Assembly: GCA_902728285.1 (NCBI GenBank)
Contig: CACVBU010001241.1
Span: 445,700 to 509,699 of the forward strand
Direction of reading: 5' to 3'
DNA: 64,000 nt
Source of the DNA: Clytia hemisphaerica
Lineage: Eukaryota > Cnidaria > Hydrozoa > Leptothecata > Clytiidae
The stretch's first letter is position 1. Each line of letters starts with the position of its first letter. The notes below the pieces were generated by a model. That model did not search any database. It was given only the letters and a program-made list of their open reading frames with translations, and had not been told where the DNA came from. Positions 21,893 through 33,593 of the stretch are shown here, in pieces. The translations under genes were made by a program, and so were the position numbers.

Positions 21893-24800
21893 TCAGAGCA
21901 CACTACACTTTGATTTTTCAGCCCATGGATTTGCTTTGCGAGCGCTGTTGTTGATCAGGGGGTCGTTAGGTCCATGTTGCAAGCAGTAAGTCTTTAATCT
22001 GAAATAAAAAAAATCAATTTCAAACAAATATTTGAAAAGACCTCTATAAGTTATTACCCTTATTCATGATATTCATGACGTAATGTTTTCTAGAGAAATA
22101 CCCCGGTTTTAGCCACTAGTGGCAAATTTAAACTAGACAAAAATTGGATAAAATTTGCCACTACTGGCAAAAACCGGGGTCTTTCCGTAGAAAACTTTAC
22201 GTCATGAATATCATGAATTCCTGCCTGGTACAACCAACGAGGCAAAAGGTCCAATCTCAAATTAGTGTTTAAGTAAAACAAGAATTTTGGCTTACCTTAA
22301 ATTTTGAGATGACCCTTTTTCCATAAAGTGAAGAGCCTCTTTTCTACATGAAAAACGGTTCAATCTCAGAATTCAAGGTTAGTCTAGCATAACCATTTTT
22401 AGATTTATCAGAATCTATTTTTGAGATTTGACCTTTTGCTTTGACAGTAGCTAAATGTCAGAGTCCAGCTAACGTCCATAATATTCAGCCTGAAGATCTT
22501 TAAAAAAACCTAAAATGAGCAAATTTAGCCCTGTTACCGGACCAGAAAGGACGGTATTTTTGAAATTCAAGAATTATTCAATTTAGAGGCACCTCTTAAA
22601 GGTGTTGTTTTTAAAAAGAGTAATATCGTTTGCTTACTCCTTACTCATCAATTTTAATTCACAAGCTTTTTCACATTGGATTGACACGTTGTATGTGGAA
22701 CAAGATTGGGCAGAAAGAGGAAAATATCATTTTTTCGCTTATAATATCAGAACAAAAGGCAGATACTGCCCTGATATGAAATATGTGTTTGATATCAAAC
22801 GGGAACACTTATGTAAGAATACTTTAACGTTCGGTATTTTAGAAATCATACCAGGTATATATTGTATGAGAGCTTTGCCATCAAGATAACGGATAAGATA
22901 AAACTTCCAAAAATGTAACAAGGTTTATGTTATGGTCAACGTAGAAAATATATAACCTGTTTTTGAAGAAGGCTCTGACCAGTTTTACAGCCAAAAGCTC
23001 ATTTGAGAAAATTCGAGTAAAAAAAAACTCGTAAACGTAGAAAATATATAGCCTGTTTTTGAAGAGGACTATGGCCAGTTCTAGAGCAAAAAGTTCATTT
23101 GATAAAATTTAATTCAAGAAGAAACTCACTCGATTCAATGAAAAAGTTATGTTAGAAATGACATCCCTGTCTCGTTAGGGTGTGGGATCACTCTAGTAGA
23201 TATTTTCATCTGTCTTACAAAAGAAATTCTTGTATTCAAGGCATGGCGTTTTAAATCTAGTATATTTAGAACGCCATGATTCAAGGTTCCTGGCTATGAT
23301 TCAAGGCTGTTTTCATAGTCAAGTAGTACTGTTAGGGCCTTATTTGAGGTATGTCTGAGATCTCACAACTACGACAAGTGACTCTTAAAGTAGAAGTATT
23401 AACTGGCATGTTTTGTGGCCTTTGCATTTGATTTCATTTTAGGACATCTGATTGGCTCATCATTCTAATAATAAATACAATTACGGACTAAAGGTTGTAG
23501 ACTTTTCAAAAATGCATGAAAAATTTCTAATTAAGCTCTGAAAACCCATTTTTACCAGGCCTTTTTTTGGTCTGAGATTGAAGATTAAAGGTTCAATGAG
23601 TTTTGCTCTTCAACTTTTTCGAGAAGACATCTAATTAGACTATATTCGAGATGGTTTAATCAATTATAAACAACTTTTCAGAGCTCTGGTGCACCCACCA
23701 CCTGTGTAGCTGAAGTTCACCCATTTTCAGTCATTTTCAGTCACGTTCAGTCATTTTCTTCAGTCTTTGGAAGTCAAAAGATCAAATGGACTGCTAGCAT
23801 ACCAAATACTTGTGGTTAATTTGGGGAATTTCCCAAGTGTCAAAAAGGCTTTTCTTGGTACCTTTGAGGAATTTTTGAAAAGTCTACAGACCTTAATGTC
23901 CATGCTTGTAGCTCAAAAGCAAAACATGGCAACAGACCTGTGCTTCATGAAAGTTCAGGTTTTGTGTGTAACTTCAGATATAAAATTGGGAAGGGTTATT
24001 ATTATTATAATGTAACAAAGTTCTAGGCGCACGAGGGCCTCTGGAACTGATCGTGATTATACAACGTATTTTACAATTGTCTTGTGTTGAATCTTTTCGG
24101 GTGTTTACTCCATGCAGTGTTGAGTCTTTCTTTGAAGACTTTGACTGTCTTTGCTTCAATTCTTTTGGGTTGTTATTACATGAGAAATTAGAGGTGATTT
24201 TCCCGAAAAAAAGGCTAATATCATTCGAAATATTATTCGAAATCGTGTTTTTAAAAGTGGGTGTGTTGTAAGGTTGAAGCTAAAGCGGTGATTTTGTACC
24301 GAAAGTTGGACCACTTTACAGTTAAGTTATTACAGCCAAACTGAGCCAGACCTTAATACACCCCCTTCTCACAGACCCGGTAGGATTCTTTCAGCAAGTT
24401 GGGATAAAAATAACGGCCTGAAACTCGATGGGGATTAATATTCCCATATTTTAAAGGCTGGGGATTTCAATTCTTTTGTTTTCAAGTCAGAAAATTCAGT
24501 GAGGATAGGAAAAAAAAACATTATATTTTGTAGTGAGGATTGGCTTATTTGATTATTTTCAGTGGACAAAAATTTGAGGATAATTTTCCACAGGGGACGA
24601 TATTTTGGCCAATTTTTCCAGTGGGTCTGTAAGAAGGGAGTGTGTTATAAATGTAGGCTTCTGCTCATCCTCTAGCGAAAATAGTTTCTTATAGGAAGTA
24701 TATCTATAGAGTCATAGAGGTCTGCGATTCAGACTATTATAAATGAAGCTATCGTATACGTAGTATTTCGAAATTTTATAAAATCAATAAAATTCTAACA

Positions 24801-25381
24801 AAATGTGATCTGAGGGAATCTGTGGTAAGTGAATTCAATATTGTTTCAACGTCAAATGGATATTGTGGTCATGGACGTTAGATGAACGTTAATCAAACGT
24901 TAAAATGACGTTATGTATGTCAGTTGATGACATTCTATGATGATTATGCATTGGACGTTAAAGTGTTTTGTTTATTAGAACCCAGATTATAAGAACATTT
25001 AGGCTGAATAGGGAAAATTAGGGAAAATAAAAATATCGTAAGAACATGACCAGAATTAAATTGAATAAATTAACCAAACTTGCTCAAAATTATGTGAACT
25101 CGTAAGAACATTCGTAATTGCAGTAATTCTTTTAATTCAAAACTTCAATTAAAAGGTGATTAAAATTAATTTGAGGACTAATTTTTAAGACCCAATGAAA
25201 AGAAAACATGTACATAGCAGGGGAACGACAAAAATGGATGTTATTTTTACGTTTTGTGACATACAATAATGATAATCACTTACTCGTTGGCTGCTTTCGA
25301 AACCGGCATTCTTGGCATATTCAATTGCATTCGAAGACTTTTGACATTCTGAAGATGGAGAGTTTTCTCAACGGATGACAT
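21893..25381 (-). CDS. Heterotrimeric G protein gamma subunit
   Basis: Two coding exons on the minus strand: 25284-25381 and 21893-21998, with a GT-AG phase-2 intron of about 3.3 kb; 67 codons plus TGA. Exon 1 gives MSSVEKTLHLQNVKSLRMQL and then NMPRMPVSKAANE, the N-terminal coiled-coil helix with the conserved 'R.PVSKAA' motif of G-gamma proteins. Exon 2 gives LKTYCLQHGPNDPLI, then NPW and the C-terminal box CSVL. NDPLI matches the 'DPLL' core that contacts G-beta. NPW replaces the usual NPF. CSVL is a CaaX box with a final Leu, predicting geranylgeranylation and plasma-membrane anchoring in the G-beta-gamma dimer. The length is normal for the family (about 65-75 residues). A likely non-coding 5' exon ends at 25863 with a donor CTTCAG|GTATAAT. 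The large intron is full of mobile elements. Confidence 0.88.
22062..22219. mobile_element. Palindromic MITE in the G-gamma intron
   Basis: The left end ATTCATGATATTCATGACGT and the right end ACGTCATGAATATCATGAAT are inverted repeats. Inside, CCCCGGTTTTAGCCACTAGTGGCAAATTT faces AAATTTGCCACTACTGGCAAAAACCGGGG in shorter matching blocks, so almost the whole element folds on itself. Confidence 0.75.
22604..22785 (+). repeat. Dispersed repeat, copy 3 of 3
   Basis: Inverted relative to 3085-3265 and 8605-8785, with shared 'GTTTGCTTACTC', 'CACAAGCTTTTTCAC' and 'CAAGATTGGGCAGAAAGAG'. Confidence 0.7.
22938..23125. repeat. Tandem duplication with a unit of about 96 bp
   Basis: GTAGAAAATATATARCCTGT at 22941 and 23037 starts two similar units, each continuing TTTTTGAAGA.G and CAGTT.TA.AGC.AAAA. 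Two copies only. Confidence 0.65.
23990..24175 (-). mobile_element. LINE 3' end fragment with an ATA microsatellite tail
   Basis: On the minus strand a frame reads KTVKVFKERLNTAW and then SKHPKRFNT, the form of the last residues of LINE reverse transcriptases ('FK..LD..W..HP'). A stop follows. The minus-strand 3' end is (ATA/ATT)n at about 23998-24012, the microsatellite tail typical of CR1/L2/jockey-type LINEs. 5' truncated. Confidence 0.6.
24355..24650. mobile_element. MITE with ACACCCCCTTCTCAC termini, copy 1
   Basis: The left end ACACCCCCTTCTCACAGACCC matches the reverse complement of the right end GGGTCTGTAAGAAGGGAGTGTGT in shorter blocks. A second copy lies at 49433-49760, sharing 'GGCTGGGGATTTCAATTC' and 'TTTTGTTTTCAAGTCAGAAA'. 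No coding capacity. Confidence 0.75.
24651..25283. other. Remainder of the G-gamma intron
   Basis: Holds several ACGTTA words clustered at about 24850-24960, and the word shared with 16851. No further exon seen. Confidence 0.35.
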
Positions 25382-26727
25382 CTTGAGTTGTTCTGAGTGT
25401 TTGATTACCCTTTAAATGAAACAATAACAGAAATTGAACAAATCTTTGTTCTTGAAACTTTGACTATCACCAAGAAAATCGATCAAGCGAAATTTGGAAA
25501 GTAAACCTCTTCCAAATTAGAACTGTTTGATGACTAAGAAATTCGCTTCTTTAATTTCAAATCGAAGTACTCCAGAGCCTTTGATTCTTCAATTTTCACA
25601 CACAAAACAAAAAAAAGCGGGCGTATGAGAACTGTCTTTCCAAAAGTTCTCCTCAAAGAACACAACAAAAAAAAACGAAGATGAATATTTTTTTTTCATT
25701 TTGTTCAATATCATTATACGAAGTTCTATTGTTTGCTTTTTGAGCTTGTATGAATAAAATAAAGAAAAAGAAGAAATTTTTATGATAAATATAAAAATTT
25801 AAACTTTTTATAAGCAAGCACAAATCAAAAGTTCATTTTTATATAAATTTGCATTATTATACCTGAAGAGAATGACAGGTCGAAGTACAAAAGATATTGC
25901 CCTGAGAGTGTTGAAGTCCTGACAGTACTGAGACTATAGCTCAATTATCGTTTCTTAAAAAAAAACTCATTTATATTCTTATAAAAAGTAACATGATTAA
26001 AACCAGCTGCCCCTCAAAAATTCATGAAAGAACAAAAAACAAGAATATTGAAGAAGAACAAAAGAAGGAAGATAATTAAAAACACACCTCGGAGGAGATC
26101 ATTGTTAACACCAATCAAAAACCATCTGCCTCAGTTGGAAAACACTCCATTGCGGAGGTTCTGATTGCATGATTTATCATAAATTAAAGGCTCCTGACAT
26201 AATTTGAAATATTTGACATATTTTAAAATTATTGGCGCACCCTTTGATATTTTTTTCTGTAAGGTGAGAAAAAACATAGAAAATATTTTAATCATTACAA
26301 CAAGAGCCATCAGGAACAGATATAGAAGCAAAACAAAATTAATCGATTGAGTGCATTGAGCAGGTTTGAAGATATGAATACCTTAACTTCATTTGTTACT
26401 TTAAGATTTTCAAAAATTTGCAAATCATTTCTACTCAAGTAACGACAGCAGTACTACTGTTGGTTGGGAAATTGAAATAAAGTGAAAAATATTTTTCAAA
26501 AAGCACTTTTTCTTTTTCAGTTTTCAAAACGTTTGCATTCTGATTTCGAGCATCATAAAGTGCTCAATTTTATAATTGAAAAATTCTTATTTATAAAGTT
26601 TTAATAGTTTTTTAAAAAAGTTACAAGGCCATAGATATATAGATCAGAACCTAACGTTTTAAATATATCTATTAAAAGTAAATACAAAATAGAGTAAGAT
26701 TTGACCTCTATCCCACCCAAAATAAAA
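25382..26727. other. 5' region of the G-gamma gene; possible non-coding exon
   Basis: Minus-strand donor CTTCAG|GTATAAT ends a possible 5' UTR exon at 25863, extending to about 25940. The rest is very AT-rich with no recognisable gene. Short hydrophobic open frames near 26131-26331 are not supported. Confidence 0.35.
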
Positions 26728-26885
26728 AAAGTTTTACACTTAAAAATGTTCTTAAAGTATTCTTATTTTCACCATTTTGTGCAAGTTCCTAAGAAATTGG
26801 GTGTTTTAGAGTCCGCAAAGTCTAAAAATGTTCGTAGCTTGTTCTTAGAACTTTGGCCATCGAAGCCTTGCTCTCTCTTCTAGTA
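26728..26885. mobile_element. Partial MITE of the 'TTTTTATAAGAAC' family, copy 3
   Basis: Matches the interior of 14490-14708 in the same orientation ('AAAATGTTCTTAAAGTATTCTT' region, 'CACCATTTTGTG', 'AAATTGGGTGTTTTAGAGTCC', 'TTTGGCCATCGAAGCC'). Terminal repeats are missing or decayed. Confidence 0.6.
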
Positions 26886-27009
26886 CCACCTCTGCCACCA
26901 AGCTTCTCCTTCACTTCTTTTAGGCAATTTTTCCTCTACTATAACCATTTGTGTTATGTTTATTAAATTAGCTTAAGGTACTTCACTCAAAAGCTTTTGA
27001 TCGTTAAAG

Positions 27010-27252
27010 TATTACGCGTTTTTTTTATAAGAACAAACAATATAGAACATAACGCTACGATGGCCAAAATGTTAAGAGCAAGTTAAGAACATTTTAAAGC
27101 TTTGCAGACCTTAAAACACCCAATTTCTTAGGAAAATGGACAAAAATACTCAATAAATTGCGAAATTAAGAAAATGTTAAGAATCTCAAAAAGTTAGGAA
27201 AATCCGAAGGCTTTAAATATTTTGGATGTTCTTATAAAAAAACGTGTAATAT
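27010..27252. mobile_element. MITE of the 'TTTTTATAAGAAC' family, copy 4
   Basis: Starts TTACGCGTTTTTTTTATAAG and ends CTTATAAAAAAACGTGTAA, clear inverted ends. The interior matches 9619-9861 in the same orientation. Lies downstream of STUB1. Confidence 0.7.
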
Positions 27253-27770
27253 AAGTAATAAGAAATGGCCTGGCAACAGCAATATTAAAGCTCTTGTTCA
27301 CCAAAAAACCTTTCACCGGCATTTTCTGTCCAACCAAAACGACATTTTCATTCATTTAGGGTCGTATAATAATCCTGTAATTAAGTGAGGTCCTGTGACC
27401 AGGGGAGCCAGTCTTTCTTGATCGTTTACTTCCGTCTCCTTCGGAAAGCTTCTTTCGATTCCAGTAGACCTTGTAGATTGTTTTCGGGAAAATTATTCTT
27501 TTATTCTTTTATCTTCAACAGAAGTACACTCCATACGTTATCCAATGCACGATAATCTCATTCAATTGAATCAGTCGAATAACAAAACAAATGCAGGTTT
27601 ATCCAGGTTTATCCATCTTGGAAGTCGAATGAAATTCGTACCCAAGCATTGAAAATCACCCTTCTTGTATCGTAATTCCACATCCACCACTGAATATAAA
27701 ACCTCCCAATAGATAACTAATGATATCTGTTCTACACACAAAAACACAAACAAACTAGCAACAACATCGC

Positions 27771-30700
27771 TCAATAATCTTCCGCCCATCCGTTATGTTC
27801 AAGGAATTCATCGATGACTTCTTTCATCGCTAAGTTTGGTATCAGTTGTGTTGCTTTGAGCTCGGAACGAGTGATAGGATCAAAATGTCCAACACGCTGT
27901 AAAGAAAACAAACAAAAGAAAAACGTTTAATTTTGCCGTGTATTGTAAAAAGATTTAGGTGTACTTCCAAGAAATTTCTTTCAAATCAATCAAAATCTAA
28001 TCACTTTTAACCATTTAGAATTTCAAAAGTTTTGTTTCCTAGTCATAGAATTTTAATCATCAATCTGTTACTTTAAAAATTAAAAGCGAGCAGGCATAAT
28101 TTGGCGTTCTTTTAATCAAGTAGTTAAACTCCGCGATATACAATGCAATCAAAATATTTGCAGGTGATGTCACTTTCTTTCATGGTCAGGGATCAGGATG
28201 GTAAAAATTTCTTGCTCTGTTTGTCAATTTCTAGTAAATGTAGGATTCTTAAAGATTCACTTCCTCCATTGTCATGGAAAAAAATATATACCGGGTGCGC
28301 CACAAAAAAGTTTCTCTCTTTGAAAATAATTTTCTCGAAAGCTAAAAATTTTAAAAGAACCATTCCTCTTTCATTGGAAAGAAGAAAGATAAACTTAAAT
28401 TCTGATGGGTCATTTATCAAATTCGATTCATTAGATCAAAACTTATGCTCAATTGAATAAAAAAGTTACTTTTGGAAAGTGCTCAAATACGTTAAAAATC
28501 GACCTATCAAATTAAACAGAAGCATAATTACATGATACATCAGTATTTTCACTTCAGTCATTAAAAATCATAACCAGCTGTCTAAATGACCTTTTGTTAT
28601 ATAAAGGAAGATTGAATTTCAATGAAAAGAAGAAAATTCGTCGAAAAAGCCCAAAAATTTGGTAAAATTCATAAAAATACATCAAATATAGGTTTCGAGG
28701 TAGATCCAGTCCTACATAGACTTTATCCAGTCAAGCACCAAGAAAATTTCGGTAAAAGTAGATTAAATTGATTTTGATGAAGATTTTAAACCCTTTTGAC
28801 CCTTCAGTTTCAAAATTTATGTGTTTAGTTACTGAAAACGCTCTTAATCATGTAAAGGCTAATGGGATTGCCAAATTTAAAATAAAAATTTGATAGGTCG
28901 ATTTTTAACGTTTTCGAGCACTTTCTGAAAATGACTTTTTCATTCAATTGAGCATAACTTTTGATCTAATGAATCGAATTTAATAAATGACCCATCAAAA
29001 TTTAAGTTTATCTTTCTTCTTTCCAATGGAAAAATAATGGTTCTTTTGAAATTTTTAGATTTCGAGAAAATTAGTTTCAAAGAGAGAAACTTTTTTGTGG
29101 CGCACCCGGTAGAGGTTAAGATGAATTAACCTGTAGATGTTCTTCGATATCTTTCTTGTCATATGTGATACCGCTCGGTGCGATAACAGGTTCTCTCATC
29201 ACCTCAAAACTGATCTTCCCACATAACTGGTCTGGCACTTCTCGTTTCTATGGTAACAAAAATGGTAGACAAAAACTCAGTGAAATTTATTATGTACAAG
29301 TTCTTGCACTCCTTGGTAAGTTTCATCTATTTTACACATTGTCAAAATCTTACAGCCATCGACTAATAACAAACTGATATCATTTCTTAAAAATTATTGT
29401 TAAGAAATCGAAAATATACTTTTCTTCTGTCATCTAGTTGTTGAAACAAATCTGTGACTTCCGCAATCCGTTTATTCTAAATTGGGGGAAAGAAAATGAA
29501 AAAATAACAAAACCATTGGTGAAAGTCAGAAACAACATTCGAAAGAGCGAAAGCAAGAAGACTTTATTGGTGAAATGGTCCTTTCTTAGTACCTACGCAG
29601 TGAAGGGGGAGGGGATTAGCAAAAGCGTACGTCTATTGTTTGAATGACTTCGTTGCTATTGTTCTCTGCGTACAAAGGGGGAGGGGTGTCAAACATTCTT
29701 TTGAGTATATACTATATGAATGATCCCAGAAGGTCCATATAAAATATATAAGAAACATACCGCAGCTTCGTCGACCATTTTGACTCCTTCCTCAGATGCA
29801 GTGTCGTCATCTTTTATTAAGGCATCCAATTTTCTGAAAAATAAAAATGAAAAGTAAAATAAAAGAATGTAGTGGGTTTGAAAGGATCGCGATTCATATT
29901 TCAAGGGATTTGATGCAAACACTGACCTTTATATATCCCTGGACCAAGTATCTCAATCCCGGCAAAGCAAAATCTTTGATCGGAGTTTTTGGAAAAGTGG
30001 TACCCTAATGGCGGCACTACTCAATAGCGGTGTAAATGCATCGAGAGCGCAAGGTCTACTTTTCCTCAAATACTTTTGATGATGTAGCGCCGTTAGACGT
30101 TAATTTCTAACATTGCAATGGCTTCATCTCGGATACCAATTCCAAAAAAACTCCAATCAAAGATGGTGGATATAGCTTGGTCCAGGGATATATAAAGGTC
30201 AGTGAATGCAAACCAAGCCATACATAAACCTTATAGTAAAGACAGCGGAGAAATGACAAGACGGGAAAAATGGTGAGATACGCAAAAATTGTATTTTTTA
30301 ACCTTGTAAACTCAATTCCCTTTCGTGTGCCTTTTGTCGCCAAATGTTGATAGATGTATATTGAAACAAAAATTTTATGAAGCTTACTTTTCTTTGTCAG
30401 CTATAATGAGCTCTTTCAAATATTTCTCTAAACTGACTTCTTGTTCAATACGCTTTTCTTCAAGTTGGTTCCACCTCTGGAAAAAGGAGAAGTGACACAT
30501 AGTGTTATTATTATAGCCAATCTATATTCACGAAGCAATCATTTATTGCACCATCAAAAATGTAGAACGTAATACAGAAAGAAGACATTCCACTGCAAAA
30601 TAAGAGCTATTACCTAATCTGATTGCGAAAAAAAGTTGAACTGGTCTTCTCAGCTGGAAAATAGTTGGAGTTACTGTCTGTAACTCGAATCTAATTCGAA

Positions 30701-33593
30701 GTTAATTTTTTTTGCCCCCCCCCCCGTTTAAATCGAATTAGAGAGAGTCAACTGTATACATACCTTTTTCTTTGCAGTTCTTAAAGCAGCAGTAATGTCA
30801 TCACCAAAGTTCAATTTCTGATCTTTTGCCAACTCATGTGCTAGGAAGGAATATAGAATAAATATTGCATTCAAAGCTTTTCGTATCTTATGTGCCTCTC
30901 CAATATTCATTAGAATTCTTATCGAAAAAGAGATATAAATTCTGGTTAAAAAAAACTTATGAGAAGTCAAGGTCTTCCAAGATAAAATCATTGCAGAATT
31001 TTGTGCCTTGCTAAGTTTTTCTTTGGTTCTAGGCTGTATTATCAGCCTTATAAGACAAATTTTAAGCTGTTGAGTGCTGAGATCCTAAGGTCTTAAAACT
31101 TTAGTGTAATGTTAAAACTCTACGGAACTCTACGTTCCAGAAGTAGATTATAGCACAGAAAAATCCTTCACTTTCTTACCTTGTTTGAAATTAGCGATAG
31201 CCTCATCATACAACTGATGTTCTAAATATGCCTGTGCTAAAAAGAAATGTCCTTTCACACTCTTTGATTCGATTTCAATGGCGTGTTGACAATCTGCGAT
31301 TGCTTGCTGCCATTTCTTCTGCTTGAGGTAACATAATGCACGATTGGTGTAGAAAGTACTTGAACTTGGATTCTTGATCTAGAGGATTCAATTAGAAAAA
31401 TGTATGTACACATGAATAATAAATGTTTTTTGCTATAAAATTTTCACAAAAAGTCAAAGGTTGACTTATGTACAGAGGCGATTATATAGCCTCTGTACTA
31501 GGCCCAGAAACCACCCTTTACGTCAGTAACGCCCTCGTTACGGTTGAGTGAACTTGAAAGTGTTTTGCTTTGCTCAGATTGTCTGATCTGGGAGTCTAGT
31601 TTCGAACCTAACATGGAACGGCGGTTTCTGGGTGTAAGGTAAGAATTCATTCGAATGTAAGATAGTATATAGCAGGCACAGAAATACGTACAGTTTCCCC
31701 TTCTCTGTTTGATGTTTGGACTAGTCCTCCACCCGTTAATAGTGTGGTGTCAACCTACGCCTGGGCCGGCATCACATTATTACACTGATACAAATAACTT
31801 TTTTGAAAGATTGATTGAAAGCAGATTGGATAAAGCTTTAAAAGAGCGGACCAATTCCATCGGAAAGGAATGATACTCGTTAGGTTAGGGTTAGCCTTTG
31901 CTGGTCTATGATGTGCTTCATTCCCAGTCGGGTTCAACTATCATTGAACGTAAGCCTGAAAATATTTAGGTTGGACCCGCGCTAATCCTCGAAAACGAGG
32001 GCTAAGGTCCATGCCTCCACCTAAAAAAATTCTTAACGCCGTCTGGTATAATTCTGTAGTCTCAAGCTTCCAATCCAAATGTTGAAAATTGTACCGACTT
32101 TCAGAGCTTAAGCGTGTCAGAAGAAAATTTCGAAATCGCAGTTTTGCTACAATCTTGCGTTACAGAAATTTTTCATAAACTCATTTAGTATAGTAAGATT
32201 CAGCCAAATTTCAAAGTCACACTCAAGCGTCATAACCCTTCCCATCTTATCGCCCTTAGAATTCTCGATCCAATGAGGGGCCAACGACCTCCCAACTCCT
32301 TTTCAAACTCAAGATATCGCATTTTAAAGTTTTTCCCAAATCTGTGACGTCGTTGGGTCCCTTTACCCCTAATATTGTCAACGGTAAATTCGCGAATTTT
32401 TGAACTTTTGTGGTCAACGGGTAGCTCATGCCCCAAGGGTCCCAAAAAACCAAAAAAACGTCAATTATTTCCAAGGGAAAACGGGTTTTAAAATTTGCGA
32501 AAGATTTGCACTGCAACAACTTCTCCCCCAAAACGCTAATTTTCAAACTTACATTCGTTACGTGATAGATTACCTATATCCGTATACTCTTACGGCTATG
32601 CGAAGCCCGTGATAGACGGAGATGTCTCTTAATGCTGGGCTAGCGTTACAGAAATTTTTCATAAACTCATTTAGTATAGTAAGATAAACAGGGGGGATTG
32701 GAAAATTTTCGAGATTTTAATAAACGGGGGGGACGTAATATTGCCGGGGGGTTTAGAAATTGTACTTCTGAAAATCCAAAAATAAGTAAATATAAGCTAA
32801 AATCAGGAAATTAATAAACGGGGGGGGCATAGTGTCCCCCCCCTTTATAAAGGGGGGGAAACCAATTTTCCAATTTTGAATGGGTGAGGGGAAAAATGAA
32901 AATTTGAATAGTAAAGGGGGGAAAAAAGAGGGGGGAAAACATCGATAGTTGGCAAATTTGGTGGGGGGGGGGGGGAGTGTGAAATCACTTCAATTTTATC
33001 TCAGCAACCAAGGTCAGTCCACATGATATCATGTGATTAGATCATGATTGAAAATTAACCAATTTTACCCATTTTCGTTATATTTTGTCTAGTATTCCTT
33101 TGGCAGCAAAATTTTACGTTTGTGTCAGGTTGAAATTTGAAAGATTTATACGGGTATATGGGGGGAACTGATATTTTCAGAATTTTCTGGGGGGAAAGCT
33201 AAAAAGAGGGGGGAAACTAAAAAACTGAAAAGTCATAGCGGGAAAACAAAGAGGGGGTAAATTTTAAAAAATCAAGAATTTGGTGGGGGGAACAAACCCT
33301 GGAGGACACTATGGGGGGAGTTCTAATAAGGTCCGGAGGGGGCTGGAAAATTTTCGAAAAATAACAAGCGGGTCGGGGGTGTTTATTTGGAACCTAAAAG
33401 TCTTCCATTTTTTTTGAAGCTCCAATAAGGAGAATTGGAAATCTCATAAAAATGACACTGAAATAACAGTTTTAAAAAACATTGTTAAACTTACAATGGC
33501 TTTAGTGTAACATCCAATAGCGTCATCATAATTTCTGGCTGCGAACAAGCGGTTACCTTGTTCTTTCAATTCTGCAGCACTGGTTCGACTCAT
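27771..33593 (-). CDS. STUB1: CHIP co-chaperone and U-box E3 ubiquitin ligase
   Basis: Seven minus-strand exons join perfectly in frame: 33495-33593, 31180-31378, 30764-30840, 30388-30476, 29761-29833, 29131-29247, 27771-27896; 780 bp, 259 codons plus TGA, all introns GT-AG. CHIP binds the C-terminal EEVD of Hsp70/Hsp90 by its TPR domain and ubiquitinates bound clients by its U-box. TPR residues of the carboxylate clamp are present: K and N in [10 protein letters not shown] in [12 protein letters not shown] in SVKGHFF. A helical linker follows ([30 protein letters not shown]). The U-box starts near residue 180: [20 protein letters not shown], then [11 protein letters not shown] and the C-terminal NGWAEDY. 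It is shorter than the human protein (303), mainly through a short N-terminus and a reduced linker. The start ATG at 33593 is the only one ahead of the TPR. A minus-strand AATAAA lies at 27500-27505. Confidence 0.96.
28292..29109. mobile_element. Foldback element (TA target, CCGGGTG termini) in STUB1 intron 6
   Basis: TA flanks both ends (28290-28291, 29110-29111). The left end CCGGGTGCGCCACAAAAAAG is the exact reverse complement of the right end, and the inverted arms run for roughly 230 bp (to about 28520 and from about 28885). The termini match the family of the element at 10280-12038. The right end is about 20 bp from the splice donor of exon 6 (29129-29130). Confidence 0.82.
29910..30213. 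mobile_element. MITE in STUB1 intron 4
   Basis: The left end TGCAAACACTGACCTTTATA followed by TATCCCTGGACCAAG is mirrored at the right by CTTGGTCCAGGGATATATAA and AGGTCAGTGAATGCA, giving TIRs of about 37 bp. No coding frame. Confidence 0.75.
31471..31636. mobile_element. Hairpin and short palindromic element in STUB1 intron 1
   Basis: TACAGAGGC..GCCTCTGTA forms a hairpin at 31471-31498. Next to it, CCCAGAAACCACCC at about 31502 faces GGCGGTTTCTGGG at about 31619. Probably one or two decayed MITEs. Confidence 0.5.
32157..32685. repeat. Pair of 43-bp direct repeats bracketing about 440 bp
   Basis: The segment GCGTTACAGAAATTTTTCAT..AGTATAGTAAGAT is at 32157-32199 and identically at 32643-32685. 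Between them, AGGGGCCAACGAC and GTCGTTGGGTCCCTTT form an imperfect inverted repeat. Could be a local duplication or a small element with direct ends; within STUB1 intron 1. Confidence 0.7.
32686..33345. repeat. Poly-G-rich low-complexity region in STUB1 intron 1
   Basis: Many runs of 5-12 G on the plus strand. CATAGTGTCCCCCC at about 32828 and GGAGGACACTATGG at about 33301 are inverted, so part of this is a G-rich element about 490 bp long. Transcribed from the opposite strand, so the pre-mRNA would be C-rich. Non-coding. Confidence 0.6.
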
